Positions 1 through 7,103 of a stretch of DNA of 7,561 bases are shown in pieces (positions within the stretch are counted from its first letter, which is position 1; each line of letters begins with the position of its first letter). A model generated the notes under the pieces. The model saw nothing but the letters and a program-made list of their open reading frames with translations, did no database searches and was not told the DNA's origin. Source of the DNA: Candidatus Bathyarchaeota archaeon (lineage in GTDB: Archaea > Thermoproteota > Bathyarchaeia > TCS64); the NCBI GenBank assembly GCA_030601645.1, contig JAUWBQ010000084.1, positions 1 through 7,561 of the forward strand, written 5' to 3'. A program made the position numbers and the translations under genes.

Positions 1-1584
1 CGTAACCTCCAGACCGGGAGGTGGCAGTGGGGGGACCTCATCCGGGAGGGGATCCTAGAGTATCTGGACGCCGAGGAGGAGGAGAACGCCTTCATCGCTA
101 CGGACCAGACCAAAGTCTCCGACGATCACACCCACATGGAGATCTCCGTCTATACCATCCTAGGGGTGACTGCCTCCATCATCCCGTTCCCGGAGCACAA
201 CCAGTCCCCCAGGAACACCTACCAGGCGGCCATGGCCAAGCAGGCCCCCGGCATGTACGCCCTCAACTACAAGGACAGGACGGACACGAGGGGACACCTC
301 CTCCACTACCTCCAGAAGCCCCTCTCCCAGACAAAGCCCATGGAGATCATAGGGTACAACGCCCGCCCGGCGGGCCAGAATTTCATCGTGGCGGTCCTCA
401 GCTCCAACGGCTACAACATGGAGGACGCCATCATCTTCAACAAGTCAAGCATCGAGAGGGGCCTAGGCCACTCCAGCTTCCTACGCATCTACAAGGCAGA
501 GTGCAAGCAGTACCTAGGAGGCACCAAGGACAGGCTCACCATCCCCGAGGCGGGGATCAGGGGCTACCACGGCGCAGAGTCCTACAGGATGCTGGAGGAG
601 GACGGCCTCATCTCAACGGAAGCCCAGGTGAAGGGCGGGGACATCCTCGTAGGGAAGACGAGCCCCCCCAGGTTCTCCGAGGAGTACCGGGGCTTCGAGG
701 TCCGGGGACCCCAGCTCAGGGACACCTCCGTAGGCGTCAGGCCCACCGAGGAGGGTGTGGTGGACTCCGTCTTCGTCACCAAGGACATCGAGGGCTCCCA
801 CCTAATCAAGGTCAAGGTCAGGAGCCACAGAGTCCCCGAGCTAGGGGACAAGTTCGTCTCCAGACACGGCCAGAAGGGAGTCATCGGCATGGTCGTCCCC
901 CAGGAGGACATGCCCTTCAGCGCCCACGGCACCGTGCCCGACATCATGATCAACCCCCACGCCTTTCCCTCCAGGATGACCGTGGGCCAGTTCCTGGAGT
1001 CCATCGCGAGCAAGGTGGCCGCGCTGCGGGGAGTGGAGGTGGACGGGACGCCCTTCATCAACGAGCCCCTGGAATCCCTCTCAGACATCCTGAAGAGCCT
1101 CGGGTTCCAGCCTGGCGGCCGGGAGCTCATGTACGACGGCCAGAGCGGCCGGATGTTCGAGACCCAGATCTACATCGGGGTCACCTTCTACCAGAAACTA
1201 CACCACATGGTTGTGGACAAGATCCACGCCAGGGCCAGGGGCCAGGTCCAGATGCTCACCCGGCAGCCCACCGAGGGCAGGGCCAGGGGCGGAGGCCTCA
1301 GGTTCGGGGAGATGGAGAGGGACTGCCTGGTCGGCCACGGCGCCGCGATGCTCCTCAAGGACAGGCTCCTCGAGGAGTCGGATGCCTACACCATCTACGT
1401 CTGCGAGCACTGTGGAAAGCTGGCCTTCTACGACATCCGCCAGCGCAAGTACGTCTGCCCCATCTGCGAGGGGAAGGGAGAGGTGTCACCCGTCACCGTC
1501 TCCTACGCCTTCAAGCTCCTACTCCAGGAGCTCCAGAGCCTCTGCCTGTCTCCCACCCTCGAGCTGGCTAAGGAGGTGGGCTGA
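1..1584 (+). CDS. rpoB: DNA-directed RNA polymerase subunit B (RpoB), C-terminal part, 5' end outside window
   Basis: Second-largest subunit of archaeal RNA polymerase, which forms half of the active-site cleft. The frame is open from base 1, so the gene begins upstream; the first internal ATG (136) lies inside the conserved HTHMEI stretch and is not the start. The 527 visible residues contain the family landmarks in order: GYNMEDAIIFNKSSIERG (137-154), GDKFVSRHGQKGVIG (282-296; the lysines and arginine near the nucleotide site), INPHAFPSRMTVGQ, and RQPTEGRARGGGLRFGEMER (421-440, hybrid binding/clamp anchor). Near the C-terminus is a zinc site, C468-x2-C471-x14-C486-x2-C489. The chain ends in the usual clamp tail (SPVTVSYAFKLLLQEL). 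Its last codons (AAG GAG GTG) also form the ribosome binding site of rpoA, and the stop is 1 nt before the rpoA start. Whether this is a full RpoB or the B' half of a split subunit cannot be told from this window. Confidence 0.97.
   Translation, partial: RNLQTGRWQWGDLIREGILEYLDAEEEENAFIATDQTKVSDDHTHMEISVYTILGVTASIIPFPEHNQSPRNTYQAAMAKQAPGMYALNYKDRTDTRGHLLHYLQKPLSQTKPMEIIGYNARPAGQNFIVAVLSSNGYNMEDAIIFNKSSIERGLGHSSFLRIYKAECKQYLGGTKDRLTIPEAGIRGYHGAESYRMLEEDGLISTEAQVKGGDILVGKTSPPRFSEEYRGFEVRGPQLRDTSVGVRPTEEGVVDSVFVTKDIEGSHLIKVKVRSHRVPELGDKFVSRHGQKGVIGMVVPQEDMPFSAHGTVPDIMINPHAFPSRMTVGQFLESIASKVAALRGVEVDGTPFINEPLESLSDILKSLGFQPGGRELMYDGQSGRMFETQIYIGVTFYQKLHHMVVDKIHARARGQVQMLTRQPTEGRARGGGLRFGEMERDCLVGHGAAMLLKDRLLEESDAYTIYVCEHCGKLAFYDIRQRKYVCPICEGKGEVSPVTVSYAFKLLLQELQSLCLSPTLELAKEVG
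1571..1578 (+). promoter_or_regulatory. Strong Shine-Dalgarno sequence for rpoA
   Basis: AGGAGGTG matches the full anti-Shine-Dalgarno sequence expected at the 3' end of archaeal 16S rRNA. It lies inside the last codons of rpoB and ends 7 nt before the ACG at 1586. No ATG, GTG or TTG stands at a usable distance in the rpoA frame. This site therefore decides the rpoA start: ribosomes recruited here would be placed on ACG 1586. Confidence 0.8.
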
Positions 1585-1585
1585 G

Positions 1586-4500
1586 ACGTCCAAGGTCATC
1601 GACGCCATCAAGTTCGGGATCCTCCCCCCCGACGAGATCCGGAGGCTCAGCGTCGTGGAGATCCACACATCAGACACCTACGACGAGGACGGCGGATCCA
1701 TAGCCGGCGGCCTCATGGATCATAGGCTCGGGACCCTGGAGCCGAGGCAGAGGTGCAAGACCTGCGGAAACATATCAATCAACTGCCCCGGCCACTACGG
1801 CCACATCGAGCTGGCTGTCCCTGTGATCCACGTCGAGTTCGCCAAGCACATCTACAAGCTCCTCTCAGTGACGTGCAGGGGCTGCGGGAGGATACTCCTC
1901 TCCCCCGAGGACTACGAGGCGTTCCAGAGTATGCGGGAGGAGGAGAAGAGACTCTTCGGCAAGATTAGCGACGAAACGACCAAGGAGATCATAAAGCAGG
2001 CGAAGAAGTACAAAAAGTTCAAGGAGTGCCCGATGTGCGGCATGGTCCAATCCAACGTCAAGTTCGCCAAGCCCACCAGCTTCTTAGATATCGAGCAGGA
2101 AGAACTGGCCACCGACGACAAGTCCCTGATGGAGGAGATAAGCCGCAGGCTCACCCCGAACATGATCAGGGAGTGGTTCGAGAGGATCCCAGACGATGAC
2201 CTCAAGCTCCTCGACTTCGATCCCGGCGTCGCCCGGCCCGAGTGGATGATCCTCCAGGTGCTCCCCGTCCCCCCGGTGGATGTTCGCCCCAGCATAATCC
2301 TAGAGTCCGGCATCCGGGCGGAGGACGACCTCACCCACAAGCTCGTCGACATCATCAGGATCAACCAGAGGCTCCGGGAGAACATAGGCGCAGGCGCCCC
2401 CACCCTCATCATCGAGGACCTCTCCGAGCTCCTCCAGTACCACATCACCACCTACTTCAACAACGAGGTCTCCGGCATCCCCCCTGCCCGCCACAGGTCT
2501 GGCCGCACACTGAAGAGCCTCGCCCAGAGGCTCAAGGGGAAGGAGGGAAGGTTCAGGGGCAACCTCTCCGGGAAGAGGGTCGACTACTCGGCCCGGACCG
2601 TCATCTCCCCCGACCCGAACCTGGACATAAACGAGGTGGGGGTCCCACTTCACATCGCGATGCGCCTGACGGTGCCGGACATGGTGACGGAGCGGAACAA
2701 GGAGGAGATGAGGAGGCTCGTCCTCAACGGCCCCTCCAGGCATCCGGGAGCCCTCTACGCCGTGCGCCCGGACGCCAAGAGGATAAGGCTTGAGTTCGTC
2801 ACGGACAAGTCTGTAATCGCCGACTCCCTGGAGCCCGGCTTCGTCATCGAGCGCCACCTGAAGGACGGGGACATCGCCCTCTTCAACAGGCAGCCGAGCC
2901 TCCACAGGATGAGCATCATGGCCCACAGGGTGAAGGTGCTCCCCTACAGGACGTTCAGGATGCACCTCGCCGTCTGCCCCCCCTACAACGCGGACTTCGA
3001 CGGGGACGAGATGAACCTCCACATCCCTCAGAGCAAGGAGGCCCAGACCGAGGCCCGACTCCTGATGCAGGTGCAAGACCAGATACTCTCGCCCAGGTAC
3101 GGCGCCCCCATCATCGGAGCCACCAAGGACTTCATCACGGGGGCCTACCTCCTCACCCGGAAGCAGACCATTCTCACCGCCGATGAGGTGGGGAAGCTCT
3201 TGGCCGCAACGGGTTACACGGGTCCGGAGCCTGAGCCTTCGGTAACTGAACCCGAGCCCATGTGGTCGGGGAAGGACATCTTCAGCCTCTACCTGCCGGA
3301 GGACTTCAACTACGTGATACAGGCGAACATCTGCCACCACTGCAAGACCTGCGAGAGGGAGAAGTGCCCCCACGACGCCTACGTCATAATCAGGGAGGGG
3401 AAGCTGCTCACCGGCGTCATAGACAAGAACACCATCGGCGCCGAGAGGGCTGGGACCATATTCCACCGGGTCATCAAGGACTACGGCACCGACGCGGGCC
3501 ACGACTTCCTCAACTCCATCACGAAACTCATCAACGACTTCCTCAGCTTCAAGGGCTTCACTTTCTCCGTGGACGAGCTGACCATAGGCCCCAGCGAGAA
3601 GAGCGAGATCAACCGGGTGATGAAGCGGATGGAGAGGAACGTCGACAAGCTCATCGACGACCTCAACACCGGGGATCTTGAGAGGCTGCCCGGCCAGAGC
3701 CTCCGGGAGACCTTCGAGATCCAGGTGATGAGCGAGCTGGCGAAGGCCAGGGACAGGGCGGGGGAGACCGTCGAGTCGCAGCTCGAGATGGACAACGCCG
3801 GGATCATCATGACCCGGAGCGGAGCGAGGGGCTCCAGCCTGAACATCGGTCAGATGATGGGCTCCGTCGGGCAGCAGGCCATCCGCGGGAAGAGGATCAT
3901 GAGGGGCTACATGAACAGGACCCTGCCCCACTACAACAAGCACGACCCCACCCCGGAGGCCAGGGGCTTCGTCTACAACTGCTACAGGGACGGGCTCACC
4001 CCCATCGAGTTCTTCTTCCACGCCATGGGGGGCCGGGAGGGCCTCGTGGACACCGCGGTCCGCACCCAGCAGAGCGGCTACATGCAGCGCCGCCTCATCA
4101 ACGCCCTGGAGCACCTCAGGGTCGAGTACGACGGCACAGTCCGCGACTCCTCCGGGAACATAGTCCAGTTCACCTACGGGGAGGACGGCGTCGACCCGGC
4201 GAAGAGCGACCACGGGAAGGCCGTGGATGTCGGCCTCCTCATCGAGAGAGTCAAGATAGCGATGCCCAAGGGACGAGCCGCCACCGAGAAGTACATCGAG
4301 GGACAGCTGTCGGAGATGGCTGACATCCTCACACCGAGCCTCATAGACGAGCTCCGGAAGAGCCTCGCGGCCTCGAAGATGACCAAGAAAGGGGTGGACA
4401 CGGTCATAGCGACCGTCGCGAAGAACTACGACTTCAGCCTCGTCGAGCCCGGGGAGGCCGTGGGCACCATCGCGGCCCAGTCCATCGGGGAGCCCGGCAC

Positions 4501-5428
4501 CCAGATGACCCTGAGGACCTTCCACTACGCAGGGGTCGCCGAGCTGAACGTCACCCTCGGGCTTCCCAGGCTGATAGAGCTCGTGGACGCCAGGAGAGCC
4601 CCCTCGACACCGGTGATGAATATCCACTTGGACTCGAAGCACAGGCGGAGCAAGGCCAAGGCCCGGGAGGTGGCCGAGAGGATGACATACATGGTGATCG
4701 ACGACGTGGTGGAGAAGGTGAACGTCGACCTCAGGGCGGACGCCGTCAAGGTCACCCTCTCCCCCGAGAGGATGGAGGCCCTCAACATCACCACAGAGGA
4801 AGTGGAGAGGGCGCTGCCCATGAAGCACGAGAAGCTGGACAAGGTGACCTTCAAGGTGGCCTTCTCCGAAGGCAGGGGCGGGGATCCGGACAAGCTGATA
4901 AAGCAGATCACAGAGTCCTCGATAAGGGGAATCCCCGAGATCAAGAGAGTGTTGACCACGTACGAGGGCGGCGAGTGGGTGATCCGGACCGACGGGTCGA
5001 ACCTCGAGGGGGTCCTCGCCATCGAGGGCGTCGATCCCACGAGGACGACCACCAACGACATCCACGAGATCGCCCGGATCCTGGGGATCGAGGCGGCCCG
5101 GAACGCCCTCATCAAGGAGGCCCACTCGGTCCTCGAGGAGCAGGGGCTCGACGTGGACATCAGGCACGTGATGCTGGTCTCGGACATCATGACCAACACC
5201 GGGGGGATACAGCAGATCGGCCGCCACGGCATCAGCGGCAAGAAGAGCAGCGTCCTCGCCAGGGCGGCCTTCGAGCTGACCATCCAGCACCTGGTGAACG
5301 CAGCAATAAAAGGGGAGACCGATCCGCTTAAAGGTGTGATCGAGAACATCATAGTCGGCCAGACGATGCCCCTGGGCACCGGGAGCGTCGAGCTGTTCAT
5401 GTCAATGGGGGGTAAGCGGGACGAGTAG
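1586..5428 (+). CDS. rpoA: DNA-directed RNA polymerase subunit A, A' and A'' fused in one chain, apparent ACG start
   Basis: Largest, catalytic RNA polymerase subunit, about 1280 aa. N-terminal clamp zinc sites: C57-x2-C60-x6-C67-x2-H70, then C97-x2-C100 paired with C148-x2-C151. Next come the SGKRVDYSARTVISPDPNL segment (about 329-347), NRQPS (about 434-438) and the catalytic Mg loop N468-ADFDGD with D470, D472 and D474. A four-cysteine cluster lies at 583-594. The bridge helix is at about 790-845 and the A''-type trigger-loop region at 953-1000 (GEPGTQMTLRTFH, 968-980). The C-terminus matches A'' to its end. In most archaea A' ends near residue 880-900; here the frame runs through without interruption. 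The start is set at ACG 1586 because SKVIDAIKFGILPPDEIR begins the conserved N-terminus, a strong Shine-Dalgarno sequence lies at the right distance, and no ATG, GTG or TTG is available. The nearest upstream candidates (GTG 1412, ATG 1382, ATG 1211) would add a Ser/Thr/Pro-rich out-of-frame shadow of rpoB. GTG 1655 would remove conserved residues. Confidence 0.97.
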   Translation, partial: TSKVIDAIKFGILPPDEIRRLSVVEIHTSDTYDEDGGSIAGGLMDHRLGTLEPRQRCKTCGNISINCPGHYGHIELAVPVIHVEFAKHIYKLLSVTCRGCGRILLSPEDYEAFQSMREEEKRLFGKISDETTKEIIKQAKKYKKFKECPMCGMVQSNVKFAKPTSFLDIEQEELATDDKSLMEEISRRLTPNMIREWFERIPDDDLKLLDFDPGVARPEWMILQVLPVPPVDVRPSIILESGIRAEDDLTHKLVDIIRINQRLRENIGAGAPTLIIEDLSELLQYHITTYFNNEVSGIPPARHRSGRTLKSLAQRLKGKEGRFRGNLSGKRVDYSARTVISPDPNLDINEVGVPLHIAMRLTVPDMVTERNKEEMRRLVLNGPSRHPGALYAVRPDAKRIRLEFVTDKSVIADSLEPGFVIERHLKDGDIALFNRQPSLHRMSIMAHRVKVLPYRTFRMHLAVCPPYNADFDGDEMNLHIPQSKEAQTEARLLMQVQDQILSPRYGAPIIGATKDFITGAYLLTRKQTILTADEVGKLLAATGYTGPEPEPSVTEPEPMWSGKDIFSLYLPEDFNYVIQANICHHCKTCEREKCPHDAYVIIREGKLLTGVIDKNTIGAERAGTIFHRVIKDYGTDAGHDFLNSITKLINDFLSFKGFTFSVDELTIGPSEKSEINRVMKRMERNVDKLIDDLNTGDLERLPGQSLRETFEIQVMSELAKARDRAGETVESQLEMDNAGIIMTRSGARGSSLNIGQMMGSVGQQAIRGKRIMRGYMNRTLPHYNKHDPTPEARGFVYNCYRDGLTPIEFFFHAMGGREGLVDTAVRTQQSGYMQRRLINALEHLRVEYDGTVRDSSGNIVQFTYGEDGVDPAKSDHGKAVDVGLLIERVKIAMPKGRAATEKYIEGQLSEMADILTPSLIDELRKSLAASKMTKKGVDTVIATVAKNYDFSLVEPGEAVGTIAAQSIGEPGTQMTLRTFHYAGVAELNVTLGLPRLIELVDARRAPSTPVMNIHLDSKHRRSKAKAREVAERMTYMVIDDVVEKVNVDLRADAVKVTLSPERMEALNITTEEVERALPMKHEKLDKVTFKVAFSEGRGGDPDKLIKQITESSIRGIPEIKRVLTTYEGGEWVIRTDGSNLEGVLAIEGVDPTRTTTNDIHEIARILGIEAARNALIKEAHSVLEEQGLDVDIRHVMLVSDIMTNTGGIQQIGRHGISGKKSSVLARAAFELTIQHLVNAAIKGETDPLKGVIENIIVGQTMPLGTGSVELFMSMGGKRDE
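5407..5413 (+). promoter_or_regulatory. Possible Shine-Dalgarno sequence for L30e upstream of ACG 5421
   Basis: GGGGGGT can pair along its whole length with the anti-Shine-Dalgarno sequence if two G-U wobbles are allowed. It ends 7 nt before ACG 5421, nearly the same spacing as at rpoA. By contrast, the bases before ATG 5448 (gaccacgagctgcgg) contain no purine-rich ribosome site. A G run can arise by chance in this GC-rich coding DNA, so this is supporting evidence only. Confidence 0.35.
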
Positions 5429-5723
5429 CGTCGACCACGAGCTGCGGATGGCCATCAACACCGGCCGGGTCCACCTCGGATCCAAGGTGGCCCTGAGGGA
5501 GATGCGCCGAGGCCGGGCGAGGATAGCGATACTGTCATCCAACTGTCCTGAGGACACGAGGGAGACCATCGAGAACTATGGACGGCTCTCCGAGATACCC
5601 GTGCTCCGCCACCAGAAGGACAGCCTGGACCTGGGGGTCCTCTGCGGGAAGCCCTTCCCGGTGTCGACCATCGTCGTCAACGACCCCGGGGATTCCAAGA
5701 TCCTCGACATAGTGGAGGCTTGA
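5421..5723 (+). CDS. rpl30e: Large-subunit ribosomal protein L30e, apparent ACG start
   Basis: Small RNA-binding protein of the large ribosomal subunit (L7Ae/L30e fold). In archaea it is usually encoded between the RNA polymerase large-subunit genes and nusA, as here. Recognisable parts are TGRVHLGSK, the RARIAILSSNCPEDTRE loop, YGRLSEIPV and the C-terminal GKPFPVSTIVVNDPGDSKIL. From ACG 5421 the product is 100 aa, the usual archaeal length, and begins SSVDHELRMAINTGR, which aligns with the first helix of family members (pattern VDxxxELRxAxxTGK). The only in-frame ATG (5448) gives 91 aa, lacks most of that helix and has no ribosome site. There is no in-frame ATG, GTG or TTG between the upstream stop at 5352 and 5448. 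The ACG start would overlap the rpoA stop by 8 nt (ACGAGTAG), a normal coupled layout if the codon were ATG. Identity is very secure; the start is less so. Confidence 0.93.
   Translation, partial: TSSVDHELRMAINTGRVHLGSKVALREMRRGRARIAILSSNCPEDTRETIENYGRLSEIPVLRHQKDSLDLGVLCGKPFPVSTIVVNDPGDSKILDIVEA
5714..5718 (+). promoter_or_regulatory. Shine-Dalgarno sequence for nusA
   Basis: GGAGG inside the last codons of L30e, 6 nt before ATG 5725. It is a useful comparison site: the junction reads TGA-G-ATG, the same arrangement as TGA-G-ACG at the rpoB/rpoA junction. Confidence 0.6.
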
Positions 5724-5724
5724 G

Positions 5725-6162
5725 ATGCTCAGCAACATAAAGATCACGGAGAACGAGATGAGGTACATGGCCCTCCTCGAGAACATGACCGGGGCCACCA
5801 TAATGGACTGCATCATCGACGAGGAAGAGGACACGATCATCTTCGCGGTGAAGAAGGGGGAGGTCGGCCTCGCCGTGGGCCGGGGCGGGGAGAAGATCAA
5901 ACGTTTCCGCAGGATGACCAACAAGCAGGTGGAGATCTTCGAGTATATAGACGACGCCGAGAAGTTCATCAGGAACGCCCTGAAGCCGGCGAAGGTGAAG
6001 GAGATCCGGCTGGTGGACCGGGTCGGAGGCAGCCGCATCGCGATGGTGAACGTGGAGACCAAGGACAAGGGCCTCGCCATCGGCAGGAACGGCCAGAACA
6101 TCAAGAAGATCCGTTTCCTCGCCCAGCGCTACTTCGGGCTGGAAACGATCGTGATCAACTGA
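5725..6162 (+). CDS. nusA: Archaeal NusA-like transcription factor (two KH domains)
   Basis: 145 aa, the usual length of the archaeal NusA homologue, which lacks the N-terminal RNA polymerase-binding domain and the S1 domain of bacterial NusA. It has two KH RNA-binding domains, each with a GxxG loop: GRGGEKIKR at about 52-60 and GRNGQNIKK at about 118-126. The opening segment (ENEMRYMALLENMTGATIMDCIIDEE) and the central EYIDDAEKFIRNALKPAKVKEI stretch are typical of the family. It is thought to bind RNA in connection with transcription elongation or termination; its exact role in archaea is not settled. The start is ATG, 1 nt after the L30e stop, with a ribosome site at 5714-5718. It is the last gene of the operon here: no rps12 follows, which is the usual next gene in many archaea. 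Confidence 0.95.
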   Translation: MLSNIKITENEMRYMALLENMTGATIMDCIIDEEEDTIIFAVKKGEVGLAVGRGGEKIKRFRRMTNKQVEIFEYIDDAEKFIRNALKPAKVKEIRLVDRVGGSRIAMVNVETKDKGLAIGRNGQNIKKIRFLAQRYFGLETIVIN

Positions 6163-6274
6163 CCGCGATTCTAGGCAAAAAGGGTTGATCCGAACCCAGT
6201 ACGAATAAGATGGATACTACCCATAGCCAACTGTACGTCGAATCCAGCCCTTCTCGACGCCTGGGTTGCCGGTG
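6163..6274. other. Convergent intergenic region between nusA and the nitroreductase gene
   Basis: Non-coding gap of 112 bp between two genes that face each other. It contains the hairpin plus T-run described separately, read on the minus strand. I see no T-rich stop for the plus-strand operon, no tRNA and no open frame with coding character. Confidence 0.6.
6177..6197 (-). terminator. Possible terminator for the minus-strand nitroreductase unit
   Basis: On the minus strand, a 5-bp stem (GGGTT pairing with AACCC, loop of 6) is followed directly by five T residues. It lies about 80 nt beyond the nitroreductase stop, on the correct strand. The stem is short. Archaeal termination depends mainly on the T-tract, which is also short here, so the call is tentative. 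Confidence 0.35.
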
Positions 6275-6784
6275 TCACCACTTCTCGTTATGGACTCGGC
6301 CCTCGTCGTACTGGGTGCGGGGCTCTTTCTCCTCGTCTGGGTGGCCGATGGAGATCAGGCTGAGGGGGGTCACCGTCTCGGGGATGCCGAGGATCTCCCT
6401 CACTTCTTTGACGCGTTCCTCGCTCGGGTAGACCCCCAGCCAGACGGCTCCGAGGCCCAGGGCGGTGGCGGCCAGGAGGAGGTTCTCCGTGGACGCGGAG
6501 CAGTCCTGGACCCAGAAGCGCTCCGAGACCGTCTCGTCGCCGCAGACGGCTATGCAGAGGGGGGCCTTGAAGAGCATCTTGCCGTATCGGTGGGCCTCCG
6601 CCAGCGCGTCCAGCGTCTCCCTCCTCGTGACAGCCACGAAGTGCCATGGCTTCCGGTTGGAGGCCGAGGGGGCCGCCATGGCGGCTTCCAGCATGGTCTT
6701 GATGTCCTTCTCGTCGACGGGTTCCGGGGTGTATTTCCGGATGCTCCGCCTAGAGAGAATGGTTTGGATCGTCTCGTTCATCAT
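6275..6784 (-). CDS. Nitroreductase-family FMN-dependent oxidoreductase
   Basis: 169 aa, a common length for single-domain members of the nitroreductase family, which act as homodimers with FMN in the interface and reduce nitro compounds, quinones or other acceptors with NAD(P)H. Seen directly: the N-terminal FMN phosphate-binding motif RRSIRKY (12-18), APSASNRKPWHFV (38-50), the helix TENLLLAATALGLGAVWLG (99-117), GIPETVTPLSLISIGHP (133-149) and the C-terminal EGRVHNEKW, close to the family's usual basic/aromatic ending. No ferredoxin or other fused domain is present, so the protein is probably cytosolic. Tandem ATGs at 6784 and 6781 are both possible starts; a weak GGGAT ribosome site just upstream fits the second slightly better. 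The substrate cannot be deduced. It points toward the RNA polymerase operon and lies 40 nt downstream of the small membrane gene on the same strand, so the two may be cotranscribed. Confidence 0.92.
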   Translation of the reverse strand: MMNETIQTILSRRSIRKYTPEPVDEKDIKTMLEAAMAAPSASNRKPWHFVAVTRRETLDALAEAHRYGKMLFKAPLCIAVCGDETVSERFWVQDCSASTENLLLAATALGLGAVWLGVYPSEERVKEVREILGIPETVTPLSLISIGHPDEEKEPRTQYDEGRVHNEKW

Positions 6785-6824
6785 AGATCCCTTTAGTGTT
6801 GGTGTCGGTGGTTTCTAAGAGTTG

Positions 6825-7103
6825 CTAAGACCCACGGACGCACCTAAGGGGGGGCTTCTTAGTTGACCTTTTCTCGTAAAAGTTGAGGGCCGCTAAAAGC
6901 ATACCTAGTGAAAGGATGATCCAGGATCTGACTCCGATGTCAATAAATAGAATTAGCAGGGTGGACAGGATCGTCAGGTTCACGAGGAAGGGGAACTCGG
7001 GGCCGAGGTGTTCCCTCAGGGCTCGTGGCATGGCGCTAGGGTCGTTGACTTGAGTGGGGTGCTTGGCAGTGAGGCGTAGTTTATCTTGGCGTTCAGGACC
7101 CAT
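6825..7103 (-). CDS. Small hydrophobic protein with two membrane segments, probably the 3' part of a frameshifted gene
   Basis: No family recognised. The frame encodes up to 92 residues, with two clear hydrophobic segments: about 37-56 (FPFLVNLTILSTLLILFIDI) and 59-76 (RSWIILSLGMLLAALNFY). A short basic tail follows (EKRSTKKPPLRCVRGS). ATG 7103 and ATG 7031 are both in frame, and neither has a good ribosome site. The first 20 or so residues from 7103 lie over another open frame (7016-7147) that has a better start and a hydrophobic beginning. The natural protein may therefore start at 7147 and shift into this frame, giving three membrane segments. The alternative is an intact 68-residue protein starting at 7031. 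Its stop lies 40 nt upstream of the nitroreductase start. Confidence 0.5.
   Translation of the reverse strand: MGPERQDKLRLTAKHPTQVNDPSAMPRALREHLGPEFPFLVNLTILSTLLILFIDIGVRSWIILSLGMLLAALNFYEKRSTKKPPLRCVRGS

Noticed and set aside
21..1571. 516-codon plus-strand frame overlapping rpoB
   Set aside because: The product is rich in Arg, Pro and Gly and lacks motifs. The overlapping frame carries all RpoB motifs.
1211..1585. N-terminal extension of RpoA from ATG 1211
   Set aside because: The added 125 residues are a Ser/Thr/Arg/Pro-rich out-of-frame reading of the rpoB C-terminus, including its zinc site, and do not belong to RpoA. They arise only because no standard start exists closer.
2300..5290. 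Very long minus-strand open frame (about 996 codons) opposite rpoA
   Set aside because: It is an antisense shadow of the G/C-ending codon bias of rpoA. Its product is Val/Leu/Gly/Asp-rich without recognisable motifs, while the plus strand is an unmistakable RpoA.
6182..6197. T-arm-like sequence GGGTTGATCCGAACCC suggesting a tRNA
   Set aside because: The loop has 6 rather than 7 bases, and no acceptor, D or anticodon stems can be found around it on either strand. The minus-strand terminator reading fits better.
6266..6818. Plus-strand frames over the nitroreductase gene
   Set aside because: The minus-strand frame contains the full set of nitroreductase motifs with a sensible start and stop, and the plus frames are its shadows.
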